A stretch of 64,000 bases of DNA, taken from contig NZ_VTGX01000001.1 in assembly GCF_009729095.1 (NCBI RefSeq), forward strand, positions 248,001 through 312,000, given 5' to 3'. This DNA comes from Mycolicibacterium sp. CBMA 247. GTDB lineage: Bacteria; Actinomycetota; Actinomycetes; Mycobacteriales; Mycobacteriaceae. Positions within the stretch are counted from its first letter, which is position 1, and each line of letters begins with the position of its first letter. Below are positions 35,782-44,619 of this stretch, piece by piece. Below the pieces are notes generated by a model. The model was not told the origin of the DNA and made no database searches. It saw only the letters and a list, made by a program, of their open reading frames with translations. Position numbers and translations under genes: made by a program.

Positions 35782-36141
35782 CCGGAAGCGTGGCATCCGG
35801 CAAGCCCGAAGAGCGACCGGCCAAGGGGTGAAATACCCTGCAGGGTAGACACATCCGGCGCCAACGTGACGCAGCACCGTCGTGATCCCACCGGCGCAGG
35901 ATTCGACCCGCCCGCCCACCGGCACCACTCTCCCAGCGAGTCGTCCGCCGCAACAATGTGTAAGAACTCGGGCACCGGAAGTTACACACTGACACGCCGC
36001 TACCCGACTGGGGTCGTGCAAACTAAATCCTTGGCACACAACGGATCACCGCGCGATGCGACGCGGATACCGCCATGTTCCCATCGCCGCGGTCAGCGGC
36101 CATACCGCCCCCGGAGCAAAAGAACGAGGAGAAACCAGACG
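35782..36141. other. 360-nt non-coding stretch with two inverted repeats
   Basis: No convincing gene lies between the TetR stop and the cupin gene. Two symmetric sites are present. TACCCTGCAGGGTA (35834-35847) is a perfect 14-bp palindrome. TGTGTAA (35957-35963) and TTACACA (35982-35988) form an inverted repeat with an 18-nt spacer. Both could be operators for the cupin/oxidase unit downstream. No terminator with a U-run was seen after the TetR gene. Confidence 0.5.
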
Positions 36142-36513
36142 ATGAACCCCCCGACCGGTGAACCGATGACCGCGCTCGGATCCAACTGCTCGATCACGGC
36201 GCCCACGATCGCGCTCGAGCTGACCGACGTCCGGACCGATCAACTGATCGCCGGCCGGCCCCAAACGGGCACCGCCGAACTCGGGACGATCGGCGACGTC
36301 GAGATCGGCGTATGGGAGATGACCGAAGGCACGATGCGTGACGTCGAGGCAGAAGAGGTGTTCGTCGTTCTGACGGGACGCGCCGTCGTCGAGTTCGACG
36401 ACGGCACCGCTCCGCTGCACCTGCAGTCGGGCGACGTCGCCCGGCTGGCCGCGGGTGCACGCACGGTGTGGACGGTGACCGAACGACTGCGCAAGGTCTA
36501 CATCACCGCCTGA
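36142..36513 (+). CDS. DUF861-type cupin protein
   Basis: A 123-residue cupin resembling the (S)-ureidoglycine aminohydrolase cupin family (DUF861): the core EVGVWEMTEG-like entry (here VEIGVWEMTEGTMRDVEAEE, about 53-72) followed by VFVVLTGRAVVEF and GDVARLAAGARTVWTVTERL. The usual metal-binding His are not obvious, as in many DUF861 members. ATG 36142 follows GAGGAGAAACC; the longer open frame upstream is low-complexity. Such cupins are often next to PuuB-like amine oxidases, as here; the exact role in amine catabolism is unknown. Confidence 0.78.
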   Translation: MNPPTGEPMTALGSNCSITAPTIALELTDVRTDQLIAGRPQTGTAELGTIGDVEIGVWEMTEGTMRDVEAEEVFVVLTGRAVVEFDDGTAPLHLQSGDVARLAAGARTVWTVTERLRKVYITA

Positions 36514-36644
36514 GTGAGCGGACCCTGCGCAACGACGCCCCGAATGTGACGAGAGCGCGGGATCTGTTGGGCAGCACAGCGCTAGGCATGTCGCTGCCGT
36601 CGATCGAACTCTGCCGCCGGAAGGCGCAGGAACAGGAGAATTCA

Positions 36645-38057
36645 ATGCCCACCAAACACTCGACCGCATACGAGCGCCATGCGCCCGATGCCCGCGTGGT
36701 AAGCGCCGCGCTGGCAGACAGTGCTGCGTCGGTGTTCTGGCTCGACGACACCGGCGATGACACGGCGTATCCAACGTTGACGTCATCCACGTACGCAGAT
36801 CTGACCGTCGTCGGTGGCGGCTACCTCGGGCTATGGACCGCAGTCTTGGCCAAGCGGCGCAACCCGACTGCCCGCGTGGTGCTGTTGGAGGCCCAGACCC
36901 TGGGCTGGGCGGCATCGGGTCGCAACGGTGGATTCTGCGAGGCCAGCCTCACCCATGGCGAGAGCAACGGCCAGACCCGCTGGCCCGGCGAGTACGAACA
37001 GCTCGAACAGCTCGGCATGCAGAACCTCGCAGCCATGGAGGCCGACATCCGCGAGCTTGGAATCGAATGCCAGTGGGAGATGCCAGGCCTCCTCAGCGTC
37101 GCAGTCGATGCGCATCAGATCGACTGGCTGGATCCGCAGGTCCGCCTCGACCGCGAACAGACCCGAGCGGAAGTGAACAGCCCGCTGTATCTGGCCGGGG
37201 AATGGCACCGAGAAGGCTGTGCCCTTGTCCATCCGGGCCGGCTCGCCCGCGAACTAGGGCGCGTCGCCGCCGAACTCGGCGTCGAGATCTTCGAGCAATC
37301 CCCGGTGCAGAACGTCGATACCGACAGCCCGGGCGCAGCATACGTGCACACACCGCGCGCTACGGTCACCACGCAACGAGTCGCGTTGGCCACGAACGTG
37401 TTCCCGTCGCTGCTGCGCCGCAACCGGCTACACACAGTGCCGGTCTATGACTACGTGTTGATGACCGAGCCCCTTTCGACGGCCCAGATGGACTCGATCG
37501 GATGGCGCAATCGCCAGGGCCTCAGCGACCTCGCCAACCAGTTCCACTATTCGAGGCTGACGCAGGACAACAGAATCCTCTACGGCGGCTATGACGCCAT
37601 CTATCACCGTGGCGGTGACGTTCGCGCCGGCTACGAGGACAGACCCGAGACCTATCGCACGCTCGCATCGCACTTCCTCGCGACCTACCCACAACTGGAG
37701 GGCATCCGCTTCAGTCACCGCTGGGCCGGGGCAATCGACACGTGCACGCAGTTCGCGGCGTTTCACGGGCTCGCCCGCCGGGGCCGGGTTGCCTACGCTG
37801 CCGGTTTCACCGGTTTGGGGGTCGGGGCAACGCGCTTTGCCGCCGAAGTCATGCTCGATCACCTTGCCGGCCTGCGCACTGAGCGAACCGCGCTGAAGAT
37901 GGTGCGCCGCAAACCACTGCCCTTCCCGCCAGAACCACTGGCTTCCTTGGGCATCAACGCCACCCGATGGGCACTGGATCGAGCGGATCACCATCAAGGC
38001 CGGCGTAATGCCCTGCTGCGCACCCTCGATGCGATTGGTTTGGGATTCGACTCCTGA
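36645..38057 (+). CDS. FAD-dependent oxidoreductase (PuuB-like amine oxidase family)
   Basis: A 470-residue DAO-family flavoenzyme. The FAD loop is VVGGGYLGL near residues 53-61, and the GWAASGRNGGF segment (about 88-98) contacts FAD as in gamma-glutamylputrescine oxidase and related amine oxidases. The C-terminal FAD segment is YAAGFTGLGVGATR (about 385-398). It oxidises a secondary or primary amine to an aldehyde with H2O2 release. ATG 36645 follows AGGAGAATTCA; the open frame upstream overlaps the cupin gene. It pairs with the cupin; a nearby peptide importer could supply substrate (inference). Confidence 0.85.
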   Translation: MPTKHSTAYERHAPDARVVSAALADSAASVFWLDDTGDDTAYPTLTSSTYADLTVVGGGYLGLWTAVLAKRRNPTARVVLLEAQTLGWAASGRNGGFCEASLTHGESNGQTRWPGEYEQLEQLGMQNLAAMEADIRELGIECQWEMPGLLSVAVDAHQIDWLDPQVRLDREQTRAEVNSPLYLAGEWHREGCALVHPGRLARELGRVAAELGVEIFEQSPVQNVDTDSPGAAYVHTPRATVTTQRVALATNVFPSLLRRNRLHTVPVYDYVLMTEPLSTAQMDSIGWRNRQGLSDLANQFHYSRLTQDNRILYGGYDAIYHRGGDVRAGYEDRPETYRTLASHFLATYPQLEGIRFSHRWAGAIDTCTQFAAFHGLARRGRVAYAAGFTGLGVGATRFAAEVMLDHLAGLRTERTALKMVRRKPLPFPPEPLASLGINATRWALDRADHHQGRRNALLRTLDAIGLGFDS

Positions 38058-38058
38058 T

Positions 38059-39315
38059 CTACGCGACGTGGGCGGGCACGCGCTTGATGCCGTGCACGAA
38101 GCTGCTGTACAACAGCTCCGGCTCGCCGAACTCGACGGTCTTGAGCCGGGTCAGCAACTCGCGGAACAGATGTCGCAACTCAGTCTTGGCCAGCTGGTTG
38201 CCCAGGCAGAAGTGCGGACCACCGCCGCCGAACCCGATCTGCGGATTGGGGGAACGGCTCAGGTCGAACCGCTGGGGGTCGGTGAACACCGACTCGTCCC
38301 GGTTGCCCGAGCAGTAGAACATGCCCACCTTGTCGCCAGCCCGGATCTGCTGGCCGGCCACCTCGACGTCCTCGGTGGCGAACCGGGCGAACTGGATCAC
38401 CGGCGTGGCCCACCGCACGAATTCCTCTGTGGCCAAACCGATCCGGCTGTCGAAATCCTCCAGCAGCCAATCCCGTTGATCCGGGTTCGCGGCCAGCGCC
38501 ATCATCGCGTGGGTGGTGGTCTGTTTGGTGGTGTCGTTGCCGGCCGAGGCCAGCAGGATCAGGAATGCCCCGATCTCCTCGTCGGTCAGCCGGTGCCCGT
38601 CGACCTCGGCGTTGACGATGCTGGTCATCAGGTCGTCACCGGGATTGGCCCGCCGGAATTTGGCCAGCTCCACCCCGGTACTCGAGATCAGCATGATCTC
38701 GTTGATGGTGGCCATCGCACGTTCTTCGAGCGACGAGTACTCGTCGTCGCTCATGCTGAACAGTTTTTCGGCGGCCTTGGCCAGCGCCGGCTGATCCGCG
38801 GCCGGCACACCCAGCATGTAGGAGATCGTCCGCATCGGCAGCTGTGCCGAGCAGGTTTCGACGAAGTCGACGTCGCCGGCACCGATCAGGTCGTCGACGA
38901 CGGCGACGGCGTTGGCGTGGATCTGCTCCTCGATGCGGCGCACATTGCGTGGGGTGAACGCCGAGCTGATCAGGCGGCGATAGGTGGTGTGCTCCGGCGG
39001 ATCCATCATCAGGAAGAAGGTGGCGAACTTCTGCACCTCAGCGGGCATCGGGTCGAGTGCCACGCCCTGAGTCGAGGTGAACAGCTCGGGGTGCTGGCTG
39101 ACGAACTGGATGTCCGCGCGGCGGGTCAAGGCCCAGAAGCCTGGCTCTTCGACGTCGAACATGGTCGACAGCGGCCGATGCCAACTCAGGCCTTCAGCGG
39201 CGCGCAGCCGCGCGAACGTCTCGTCACGTGCGGCGAACGGCTGGCTCCAGAAATCGTGTGACGTGATGTCGAATGGGCTGTACTCGCGTGCCTGCGCTGA
39301 GCTGGCAACTGTCAC
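38059..39315 (-). CDS. Cytochrome P450 (second cluster)
   Basis: A 418-residue P450. The heme motif is FGGGGPHFCLG with ligand Cys370, and the I-helix has the canonical SAGNDTT (about 246-252). Overall pattern, including MDPPEHTTYRRLISSAFTPR, is close to the CYP124/125/142-like mycobacterial lipid and sterol hydroxylases, but the substrate cannot be assigned. GTG 39315 is chosen for its AGGAGGGATCCCCC leader; a 15-residue basic extension is open. It is divergent from a TetR gene with a dyad element between, and convergent with the amine oxidase gene (1 nt apart). Confidence 0.92.
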   Translation of the reverse strand: MTVASSAQAREYSPFDITSHDFWSQPFAARDETFARLRAAEGLSWHRPLSTMFDVEEPGFWALTRRADIQFVSQHPELFTSTQGVALDPMPAEVQKFATFFLMMDPPEHTTYRRLISSAFTPRNVRRIEEQIHANAVAVVDDLIGAGDVDFVETCSAQLPMRTISYMLGVPAADQPALAKAAEKLFSMSDDEYSSLEERAMATINEIMLISSTGVELAKFRRANPGDDLMTSIVNAEVDGHRLTDEEIGAFLILLASAGNDTTKQTTTHAMMALAANPDQRDWLLEDFDSRIGLATEEFVRWATPVIQFARFATEDVEVAGQQIRAGDKVGMFYCSGNRDESVFTDPQRFDLSRSPNPQIGFGGGGPHFCLGNQLAKTELRHLFRELLTRLKTVEFGEPELLYSSFVHGIKRVPAHVA

Positions 39316-39366
39316 GGGGGATCCCTCCTGCACGGGCGTCCGACGACGGTGTCGCGGCACGAATTA

Positions 39367-39396
39367 GCGTGACAGTTCAGCAACAATTTGTAAAGC
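39367..39396 (+). promoter_or_regulatory. GCKTKACA-N14-TGTMAMGC dyad, copy 3
   Basis: GCGTGACA (39367-39374), 14 nt, TGTAAAGC (39389-39396), ending 7 nt before ATG 39404 of a TetR gene. The divergent P450 start is 51 nt away on the other side. Confidence 0.65.
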
Positions 39397-39403
39397 TGTG
39401 TTC

Positions 39404-39940
39404 ATGGCGGAAATATCGTCCATCGACGACGGCAGCAGCACCCGCGGACGAATCCTGGCCGCCACCGCCGAGGTGCTCGGGGCCAATGGGATGACCAAGC
39501 TGAGCCTGTCCGAGGTCGCCCTTCAGGCCGGGGTGTCCCGGCCCACCCTCTACCGCTGGTTCGCCTCCAAGCAGGAACTGCTCGACGCGTTCGTGGTGTG
39601 GGAGCGCAAGTACTACGAACAGGCCGTGGCACAGGCCTCCGCCGATCTGCCCGAGGGCGAACACCTGGACTCCGCACTGCGCACGATCGTCGAATACCAG
39701 CAGTCCTACCCAGGACTGCGCATGGTCGATATCGAGCCCGAACATGTCATCAAACGCCTCACCCAGGTCATCCCGCTGATGCGGGAACGCCTGCAACGGC
39801 TGACAACCGGGCCGGATGCCGACATTGCCGCGGCCACCGCAGTGCGCGTGGCGATCTGCCACTACCTGGTACGCAGCGATGACGCCGACGATTTTCTGGC
39901 GCAGCTCCGCTACGCGGCCCGGGGGAAACACCGGGATTGA
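39404..39940 (+). CDS. TetR-family regulator, paralogue A
   Basis: A 178-residue TetR repressor. The HTH (about 28-50) contains SEVALQAGVSRPTLYRWFA, which is identical, along with five residues before it, in the second TetR of this cluster (44620-45177). The ligand domain, with the EYQQSYPGLRMVDIEPEHVI segment (about 92-111), is also shared but diverged. Identical DNA-reading helices imply a common operator, and the best candidate is the dyad lying 7 nt before this gene. GTG 39398 is an alternative start. It is followed 7 nt later by the GH3 gene. Confidence 0.88.
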   Translation: MAEISSIDDGSSTRGRILAATAEVLGANGMTKLSLSEVALQAGVSRPTLYRWFASKQELLDAFVVWERKYYEQAVAQASADLPEGEHLDSALRTIVEYQQSYPGLRMVDIEPEHVIKRLTQVIPLMRERLQRLTTGPDADIAAATAVRVAICHYLVRSDDADDFLAQLRYAARGKHRD

Positions 39941-39947
39941 CCAGGGC

Positions 39948-42203
39948 ATGGCGCACCCGGCGCTACCCTTGGCAGGGGTGAGCGACTCCACTGATGACTC
40001 CCCTGATCCCATCGCCGGGCTCGACCTGACCGAACAGGCCGCGCTGGGCAGCGGCGCGAGCTTCTGGACCACCAAGGCGATCGGCACGGTACCGGCACTT
40101 GTGCTGACCGACGGACCGCATGGGGTGCGCAGGCAATCCGGCAGTGCGACAGATCATCTGGGTATATCCGGCAGTGAACCGGCGACCTGTTTTCCCCCCG
40201 CGGTCGGACTCAGCCAGACCTGGGACCCCGAGCTGGTGGAGCGAATCGGCCAGGCCCTGGGCGACGAAAGCCGTGCTTTGGGTGTCCACGTACTGCTCGG
40301 CCCTGGCATCAACATCAAGCGTGACCCACGGTGCGGGCGCAACTTCGAGTACTACTCGGAGGACCCGTTGCTGTCCGGGGCGCTCGGCGCGGCGTGGGTA
40401 CGCGGGGTGCAGAGCCGCGGTGTCGGCGCGTCGCTCAAGCATTTCGCGGTCAACAATGCCGAGCACGACCGGATGCGGGCCAGCTCCGACGTCGACGTCC
40501 GCACGTTGCGCGAAATCTATCTGCGGGCATTCGAGGTCGTGGTGCGCCAGGCCGGCCCATGGACGGTGATGTGTTCCTACAACCGGATCAACGGGGTCTA
40601 CGCCGCGGAGAACACCTGGCTGCTGACCGCTGTGCTGCGCGACGAATGGGGTTTCGACGGCGTGGTGGTCAGCGACTGGGGTGCGGTGGCCGACCGGCCC
40701 ACAGCCGTGGCCGCGGGCTTGGATCTGGAGATGCCGACGACCGGCGGCATCTCCGATACCGAGTTGGGGAGCGCGGTGCGCGCCGGCAGGCTGGACGCGG
40801 CTGCCGTCACCCAAGCCGCCGCCCGGGTGGCCCGCCTGGCCGCTCGGGTCACCGAAACAGGGAGCACCGCAACCTCATTCGATATCGATGCACATCACGA
40901 ACTGGCTCGTGAAGCCGCTCGGCGAGCCATCGTGTTGTTGAAGAATGACGACGAACTCCTGCCGCTGGCGCCGTCACCACTGGCGGTCATCGGCGGGTTC
41001 GCCGTAGAGCCGAGATACCAGGGCGGTGGGAGCTCCCATGTGAACCCGACCCGCCTCGACATACCGCTGGACGAGATCCGCAGGCTCACCGGAGATCACC
41101 CGGTCAGCTATTGCCCCGGCACCGACACCGGCGCCGCGGTCACGGCCGCGGCGTCGGCCGACGCCGCGATCGTATTCCTCGGTCTCACAGCCGAAGAGGA
41201 ATCCGAGGGCTACGACCGCGAGCACATCGACCTGTCCGCCGCCCAGATCGACCTGCTGCGCGCCGTGGTCGAGGTCCAGCCCCGCACCGTGGCGGTGCTC
41301 GTCCATGGCGGCGTGGTGCGCCTCGACACCGTTGCCGGCCTCGCCCCCGCCGTCGTTGACGGGTCCCTGCTCGGGCAAGCCGGGGGCGGCGCGCTGGCCG
41401 ATGTGCTGTTCGGCGCCGTCAACCCCTCGGGCCGGTTGGCCGAGACGGTACCGCTGAGACTGCAGGATTCACCTGCCTATCTCAACTTTCCGTCCGAATC
41501 CGGCCATACCGTGTACGGCGAGCGGATGTTCGTCGGCTACCGCTGGTACGACGCCCGGGATGTGCCGGTGACGTTCCCGTTCGGCCACGGCCTGTCCTAC
41601 ACCCGGTTCGATTACTCCGGTCTTGAGCTCACCGCCACCGGCGAGGGCGTGTCCGTCCGACTGACGGTGACCAACACCGGCGCCCGATCGGGCCGAGAGG
41701 TGGTGCAGGCCTACGCCGGGCTGCCCGGCTCCCACATCGGCAGGCCGGTCCGGTGGTTGGCCGGGTTCGCTGCGGTGACAGTCGAACCGGGACAGCGACG
41801 CACTGTCGACATCCCCATCGGGCGAACCGATCTCGCGTATTGGAGCACGGATGCGGGGCGCTGGGTCGTCGAAGCCGGCGAGTATGTGGTGTCGGTCGGT
41901 GCGTCGAGCCGGGACCTTCGACTGACCGCGACGATCACGTTGGGCGGTGACGAACCGACCCGGCCGTTCACCCGCGATTCGACGCTGGGCGAGCTCCTCG
42001 CCGACCCGGTGGCAGCGCGGACGATTCTGGCGGTGCTGAGTAGCGCTTCCCCGTTCGGCGCGGCCGAGTCCGCACTCGGCAGCAACCTGCTGCGAATGCT
42101 GGAATCGGTGCCGATCGGCCGGATGGCCGGGTTCTCGGCAGGCAAGGTCACCCGCGAGCAGCTCGATGAACTGCTCGCGGGCGTCAACGCTCAGCGGTCC
42201 TGA
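39948..42203 (+). CDS. Glycoside hydrolase family 3 (beta-glucosidase-like)
   Basis: A 751-residue GH3 enzyme: the N-terminal TIM barrel with KHFAVNNAEHDR (about 163-174) and nucleophile Asp243 in VVSDWGAVADR, the alpha/beta sandwich (about 320-520), and a C-terminal fibronectin III-like domain (about 560-660). It removes beta-linked glucose or xylose from glycosides. No signal peptide, so it acts in the cytosol on an imported glycoside. The start may be ATG 39948 or GTG 39978. Its presence between TetR, P450 and CoA-transferase genes suggests a glycosylated hydrophobic substrate (inference). The 3' end overlaps the CoA-transferase gene by 13 nt. Confidence 0.9.
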   Translation: MAHPALPLAGVSDSTDDSPDPIAGLDLTEQAALGSGASFWTTKAIGTVPALVLTDGPHGVRRQSGSATDHLGISGSEPATCFPPAVGLSQTWDPELVERIGQALGDESRALGVHVLLGPGINIKRDPRCGRNFEYYSEDPLLSGALGAAWVRGVQSRGVGASLKHFAVNNAEHDRMRASSDVDVRTLREIYLRAFEVVVRQAGPWTVMCSYNRINGVYAAENTWLLTAVLRDEWGFDGVVVSDWGAVADRPTAVAAGLDLEMPTTGGISDTELGSAVRAGRLDAAAVTQAAARVARLAARVTETGSTATSFDIDAHHELAREAARRAIVLLKNDDELLPLAPSPLAVIGGFAVEPRYQGGGSSHVNPTRLDIPLDEIRRLTGDHPVSYCPGTDTGAAVTAAASADAAIVFLGLTAEEESEGYDREHIDLSAAQIDLLRAVVEVQPRTVAVLVHGGVVRLDTVAGLAPAVVDGSLLGQAGGGALADVLFGAVNPSGRLAETVPLRLQDSPAYLNFPSESGHTVYGERMFVGYRWYDARDVPVTFPFGHGLSYTRFDYSGLELTATGEGVSVRLTVTNTGARSGREVVQAYAGLPGSHIGRPVRWLAGFAAVTVEPGQRRTVDIPIGRTDLAYWSTDAGRWVVEAGEYVVSVGASSRDLRLTATITLGGDEPTRPFTRDSTLGELLADPVAARTILAVLSSASPFGAAESALGSNLLRMLESVPIGRMAGFSAGKVTREQLDELLAGVNAQRS

Positions 42204-43372
42204 ATGCCGCGCAACTCGGCCAGAATCTCTTCGGTGTGAGCACCGAGTGCGGGGGCGACCATGCGCGGCCGCCATGGGGTGGCCGAGAAATCGGCTGGGC
42301 TGGCTACCATCGGCACCGTCGAAATCCCGTCGGGCACATCGACAATGCCTCCGGCGGCATGGAACTGCTCATCGGCGATGACGTCGTCGAGGCTGTTGAT
42401 CGGTGACCAGAAGAAGTCGGGTTCACCGTCGAACAGCGCAGCCCAATGGTCCATCGGATGGCCGGCGAAGATGGCATCCAGATCGGCGATCAGCTCGCGG
42501 GCATTGACGTATCGGTCACGCGCCGTGCCGAAGCGCGCGTCGGTCAGCCAGTCCTCGCGGGCCACCACCCGACACAGCGCAGGCCAGTGCCGCTCCCCCT
42601 GCAGCCCGACGATCCAAAAGCGTTTCCCGTCACCGGCGGTGTAGTTGTTCATGCACGGGTTGGCCATCGCCTCACGTTGGCCGATCGCGATCTGCTCACC
42701 GCTCATCAGCAGGGTGTTGAGATCGAAGCTGACGGTGTAGGCACCCTGACGGTACAGCGAGGTGCTGACCAATTGACCTGTGCCGGTGCGGTTTCGGGCC
42801 AGCAGCGCAGCGCAGACCGCGGCCGCCAGCGTCATCCCCGCGGAGTGGTCCCCCATGCCGCCGCGCTGGAACGGCGGAGTGTCCCCTGGGCGGGTGAGCA
42901 GGTCGGCCAGCCCGGCGCGGGCCCAGAACGCAGCAACGTCGTAGGCCGCCCGATCCGCCTCTGGTCCGGTCAGGCCGTATCCGGTGACCAGCCCGTACAC
43001 CAGGCGTGGATTTCTCGACGCGACGGCCTCGAAGTCCAGTCGCAGTCGCCGCAGCGCGGCAGGACGCACATTCGTCAGGAAAACATCTGCGCTGGAAAGC
43101 AATTCCAGCGCGGTGTCCCGTCCCTCAGCGGTACCGAGATCGAGCATGATGCTGCGCTTGGACCGGTTGTCCATCTCGAATGGCGGGTTGGCCGCCACGC
43201 CCAACTCCGGATCCAGGCCGAGCATCCGGCCGAAGGCTCTCGCCGGGTCGCCCGACGGCGGCTCGATCTTGATGACGTCAGCGCCCCAGTCGGCGAGTAT
43301 CGCTCCGGCTGCCGGTGCGGCAACCCAGACGCCCAACTCGACGACCCGAAATCCTTCCATCGGACCCGCCAT
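42191..43372 (-). CDS. Class III CoA transferase (CaiB/BaiF family)
   Basis: A 393-residue CaiB/BaiF-type enzyme that moves CoA from one acyl group to another through an aspartyl anhydride. The catalytic Asp145 is in AYDVAAFWARAG. The N-terminal PMEGFRVVELGVWVAAPAAG (4-23) and KIEPPSGDPAR (35-45) blocks are typical. ATG 43372 follows AAGGAGCGCCG. It activates a carboxylic acid for beta-oxidation-like breakdown. It is divergent from the kinase-fold gene; the dyad at 43392 lies 20 nt before its start. Confidence 0.92.
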   Translation of the reverse strand: MAGPMEGFRVVELGVWVAAPAAGAILADWGADVIKIEPPSGDPARAFGRMLGLDPELGVAANPPFEMDNRSKRSIMLDLGTAEGRDTALELLSSADVFLTNVRPAALRRLRLDFEAVASRNPRLVYGLVTGYGLTGPEADRAAYDVAAFWARAGLADLLTRPGDTPPFQRGGMGDHSAGMTLAAAVCAALLARNRTGTGQLVSTSLYRQGAYTVSFDLNTLLMSGEQIAIGQREAMANPCMNNYTAGDGKRFWIVGLQGERHWPALCRVVAREDWLTDARFGTARDRYVNARELIADLDAIFAGHPMDHWAALFDGEPDFFWSPINSLDDVIADEQFHAAGGIVDVPDGISTVPMVASPADFSATPWRPRMVAPALGAHTEEILAELRGIQDR

Positions 43373-43391
43373 CGGCGCTCCTTCCGAAATC

Positions 43392-43421
43392 GCTTTACAA
43401 CCTGACCTAGATTTGTAAACT
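43392..43421. promoter_or_regulatory. GCKTKACA-N14-TGTMAMGC dyad, copy 4
   Basis: GCTTTACA (43392-43399), 14 nt, TGTAAACT (43414-43421). The core TTTACA-N14-TGTAAA is a perfect inverted repeat, so it can be read in both directions: it ends 6 nt before ATG 43428 and 20 nt before the CoA-transferase ATG on the other strand, which has its own AAGGAG. Confidence 0.7.
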
Positions 43422-43427
43422 TGGCGA

Positions 43428-44576
43428 ATGCTCACACCGGCCCGCCGCCTCGCCCCTGCCGCCGGCCTGGCCGCACATATCGGCCACGGGGTGCAACGTA
43501 TCGCAACCGACGCGGCCATCGGGCGCATGCGATCACTGCCCCGGCACGCCGGCGATCTCGACGCGGCCTACCTGTCCCAGCTCACCGGCCGCAGGGTCGA
43601 ATCGGTATCGGTGATCGGCGGCGACGCCGGCACGTCGTCGCGCGCTCGGCTGGCGCTGCGAGGCGGACCGGACAGCGACGTGCCCGAATCTGTGTTCGTC
43701 AAGATGCCGGCCGAGACCCTGGCCACCCGGATGATGGGTGAGCTGGGCCGGCTGGCACACACCGAGGTTCGCTTCTACCAACAGCTGGCCGACGGCCTGC
43801 CCGGGGTGCCTCGCGCCTATGGTGCCGCCTTCGATGCGCTGACCGGTCGGTTCGTGCTCGTACTCGAAGACCTGACGCTGGGGCCCTGCGAGTTCCCCGA
43901 CACCCTGCACCCGCTGGACAAAGACCGCGCCGCCCTGACCGTCGAGCTGCTGGCTCGCGTGCACGCGGCATTCTGGGAGCGCCTGCCGTCACGCAGCGGC
44001 CGTGGACCACTGGGCTGGCTGTACTCGGCGTCGGGCGACCACACCTCGCTGATGACCGGCTCACTGCTCAAGCTCTCGACCAAACGGCTTGCCGAGAACA
44101 CCGACATTCCGGTGGCCGACGGCCGGTTCATCGACGAGAACTATCGCGCGGCGGCTCAACTTCTCGACCGGCCGCCACACACCGTGATGCACGGCGACGC
44201 ACATCCGGGCAACCTGTTCTTCCGCAACGGCGAGGCCGGCCTGCTCGACTGGCAGGCCGTACGTCGCGGTCATCCGGGCCGCGAATTGGCGTACACGCTG
44301 ATCACCGGCATGACCACGACCGACCGCCAAGCTGCCGAGCGCGATTTGCTCGACGAGTACCGGGCTGTGCTGGCCGCGGCCGGTGGTCCCGCACTGGGTC
44401 GCGACGAATTGTGGGAGCGTTACCGCCTGGGTGCGATCTATGGCTACGCCGCGCCCGTGATCACCGCCGGCCTCGGCGGCATGCAGGATGAAGGCATCGC
44501 CACCGAAGGCGCCAGGCGGGGCGTGGCAGCCTTGGCCGACCTCGAGACTGTGGCGATACTCAAGAAGTTGCTCTGA
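43428..44576 (+). CDS. Aminoglycoside-kinase-fold phosphotransferase
   Basis: A 382-residue APH/ecdysteroid-kinase-like (CHK/DUF1679-type) protein. Catalytic loop HGDAHPGNLFF places His255 and Asp257, the Mg-binding Asp is in LLDWQAV (about 273), and the Lys-containing VFVKMPAE strand (about 86-93) is the ATP site. It phosphorylates a small hydroxylated or amine substrate; such enzymes recur in mycobacterial lipid and steroid catabolic clusters but are not understood. The start is 6 nt after the dyad, consistent with a leaderless message. Confidence 0.83.
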   Translation: MLTPARRLAPAAGLAAHIGHGVQRIATDAAIGRMRSLPRHAGDLDAAYLSQLTGRRVESVSVIGGDAGTSSRARLALRGGPDSDVPESVFVKMPAETLATRMMGELGRLAHTEVRFYQQLADGLPGVPRAYGAAFDALTGRFVLVLEDLTLGPCEFPDTLHPLDKDRAALTVELLARVHAAFWERLPSRSGRGPLGWLYSASGDHTSLMTGSLLKLSTKRLAENTDIPVADGRFIDENYRAAAQLLDRPPHTVMHGDAHPGNLFFRNGEAGLLDWQAVRRGHPGRELAYTLITGMTTTDRQAAERDLLDEYRAVLAAAGGPALGRDELWERYRLGAIYGYAAPVITAGLGGMQDEGIATEGARRGVAALADLETVAILKKLL

Positions 44577-44599
44577 TGGTCCTACCATTTGGTGAACCA
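44577..44599. promoter_or_regulatory. Two TGGT/ACCA inverted repeats before TetR paralogue B
   Basis: TGGT-CCT-ACCA (44577-44587) and TGGT-GA-ACCA (44590-44599) lie side by side, 20 nt before the TetR start at 44620 and just after the kinase stop. They may form an operator distinct from the dyad element. Confidence 0.4.
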
Positions 44600-44619
44600 C
44601 GATCAACCAAGGCCAGGAC

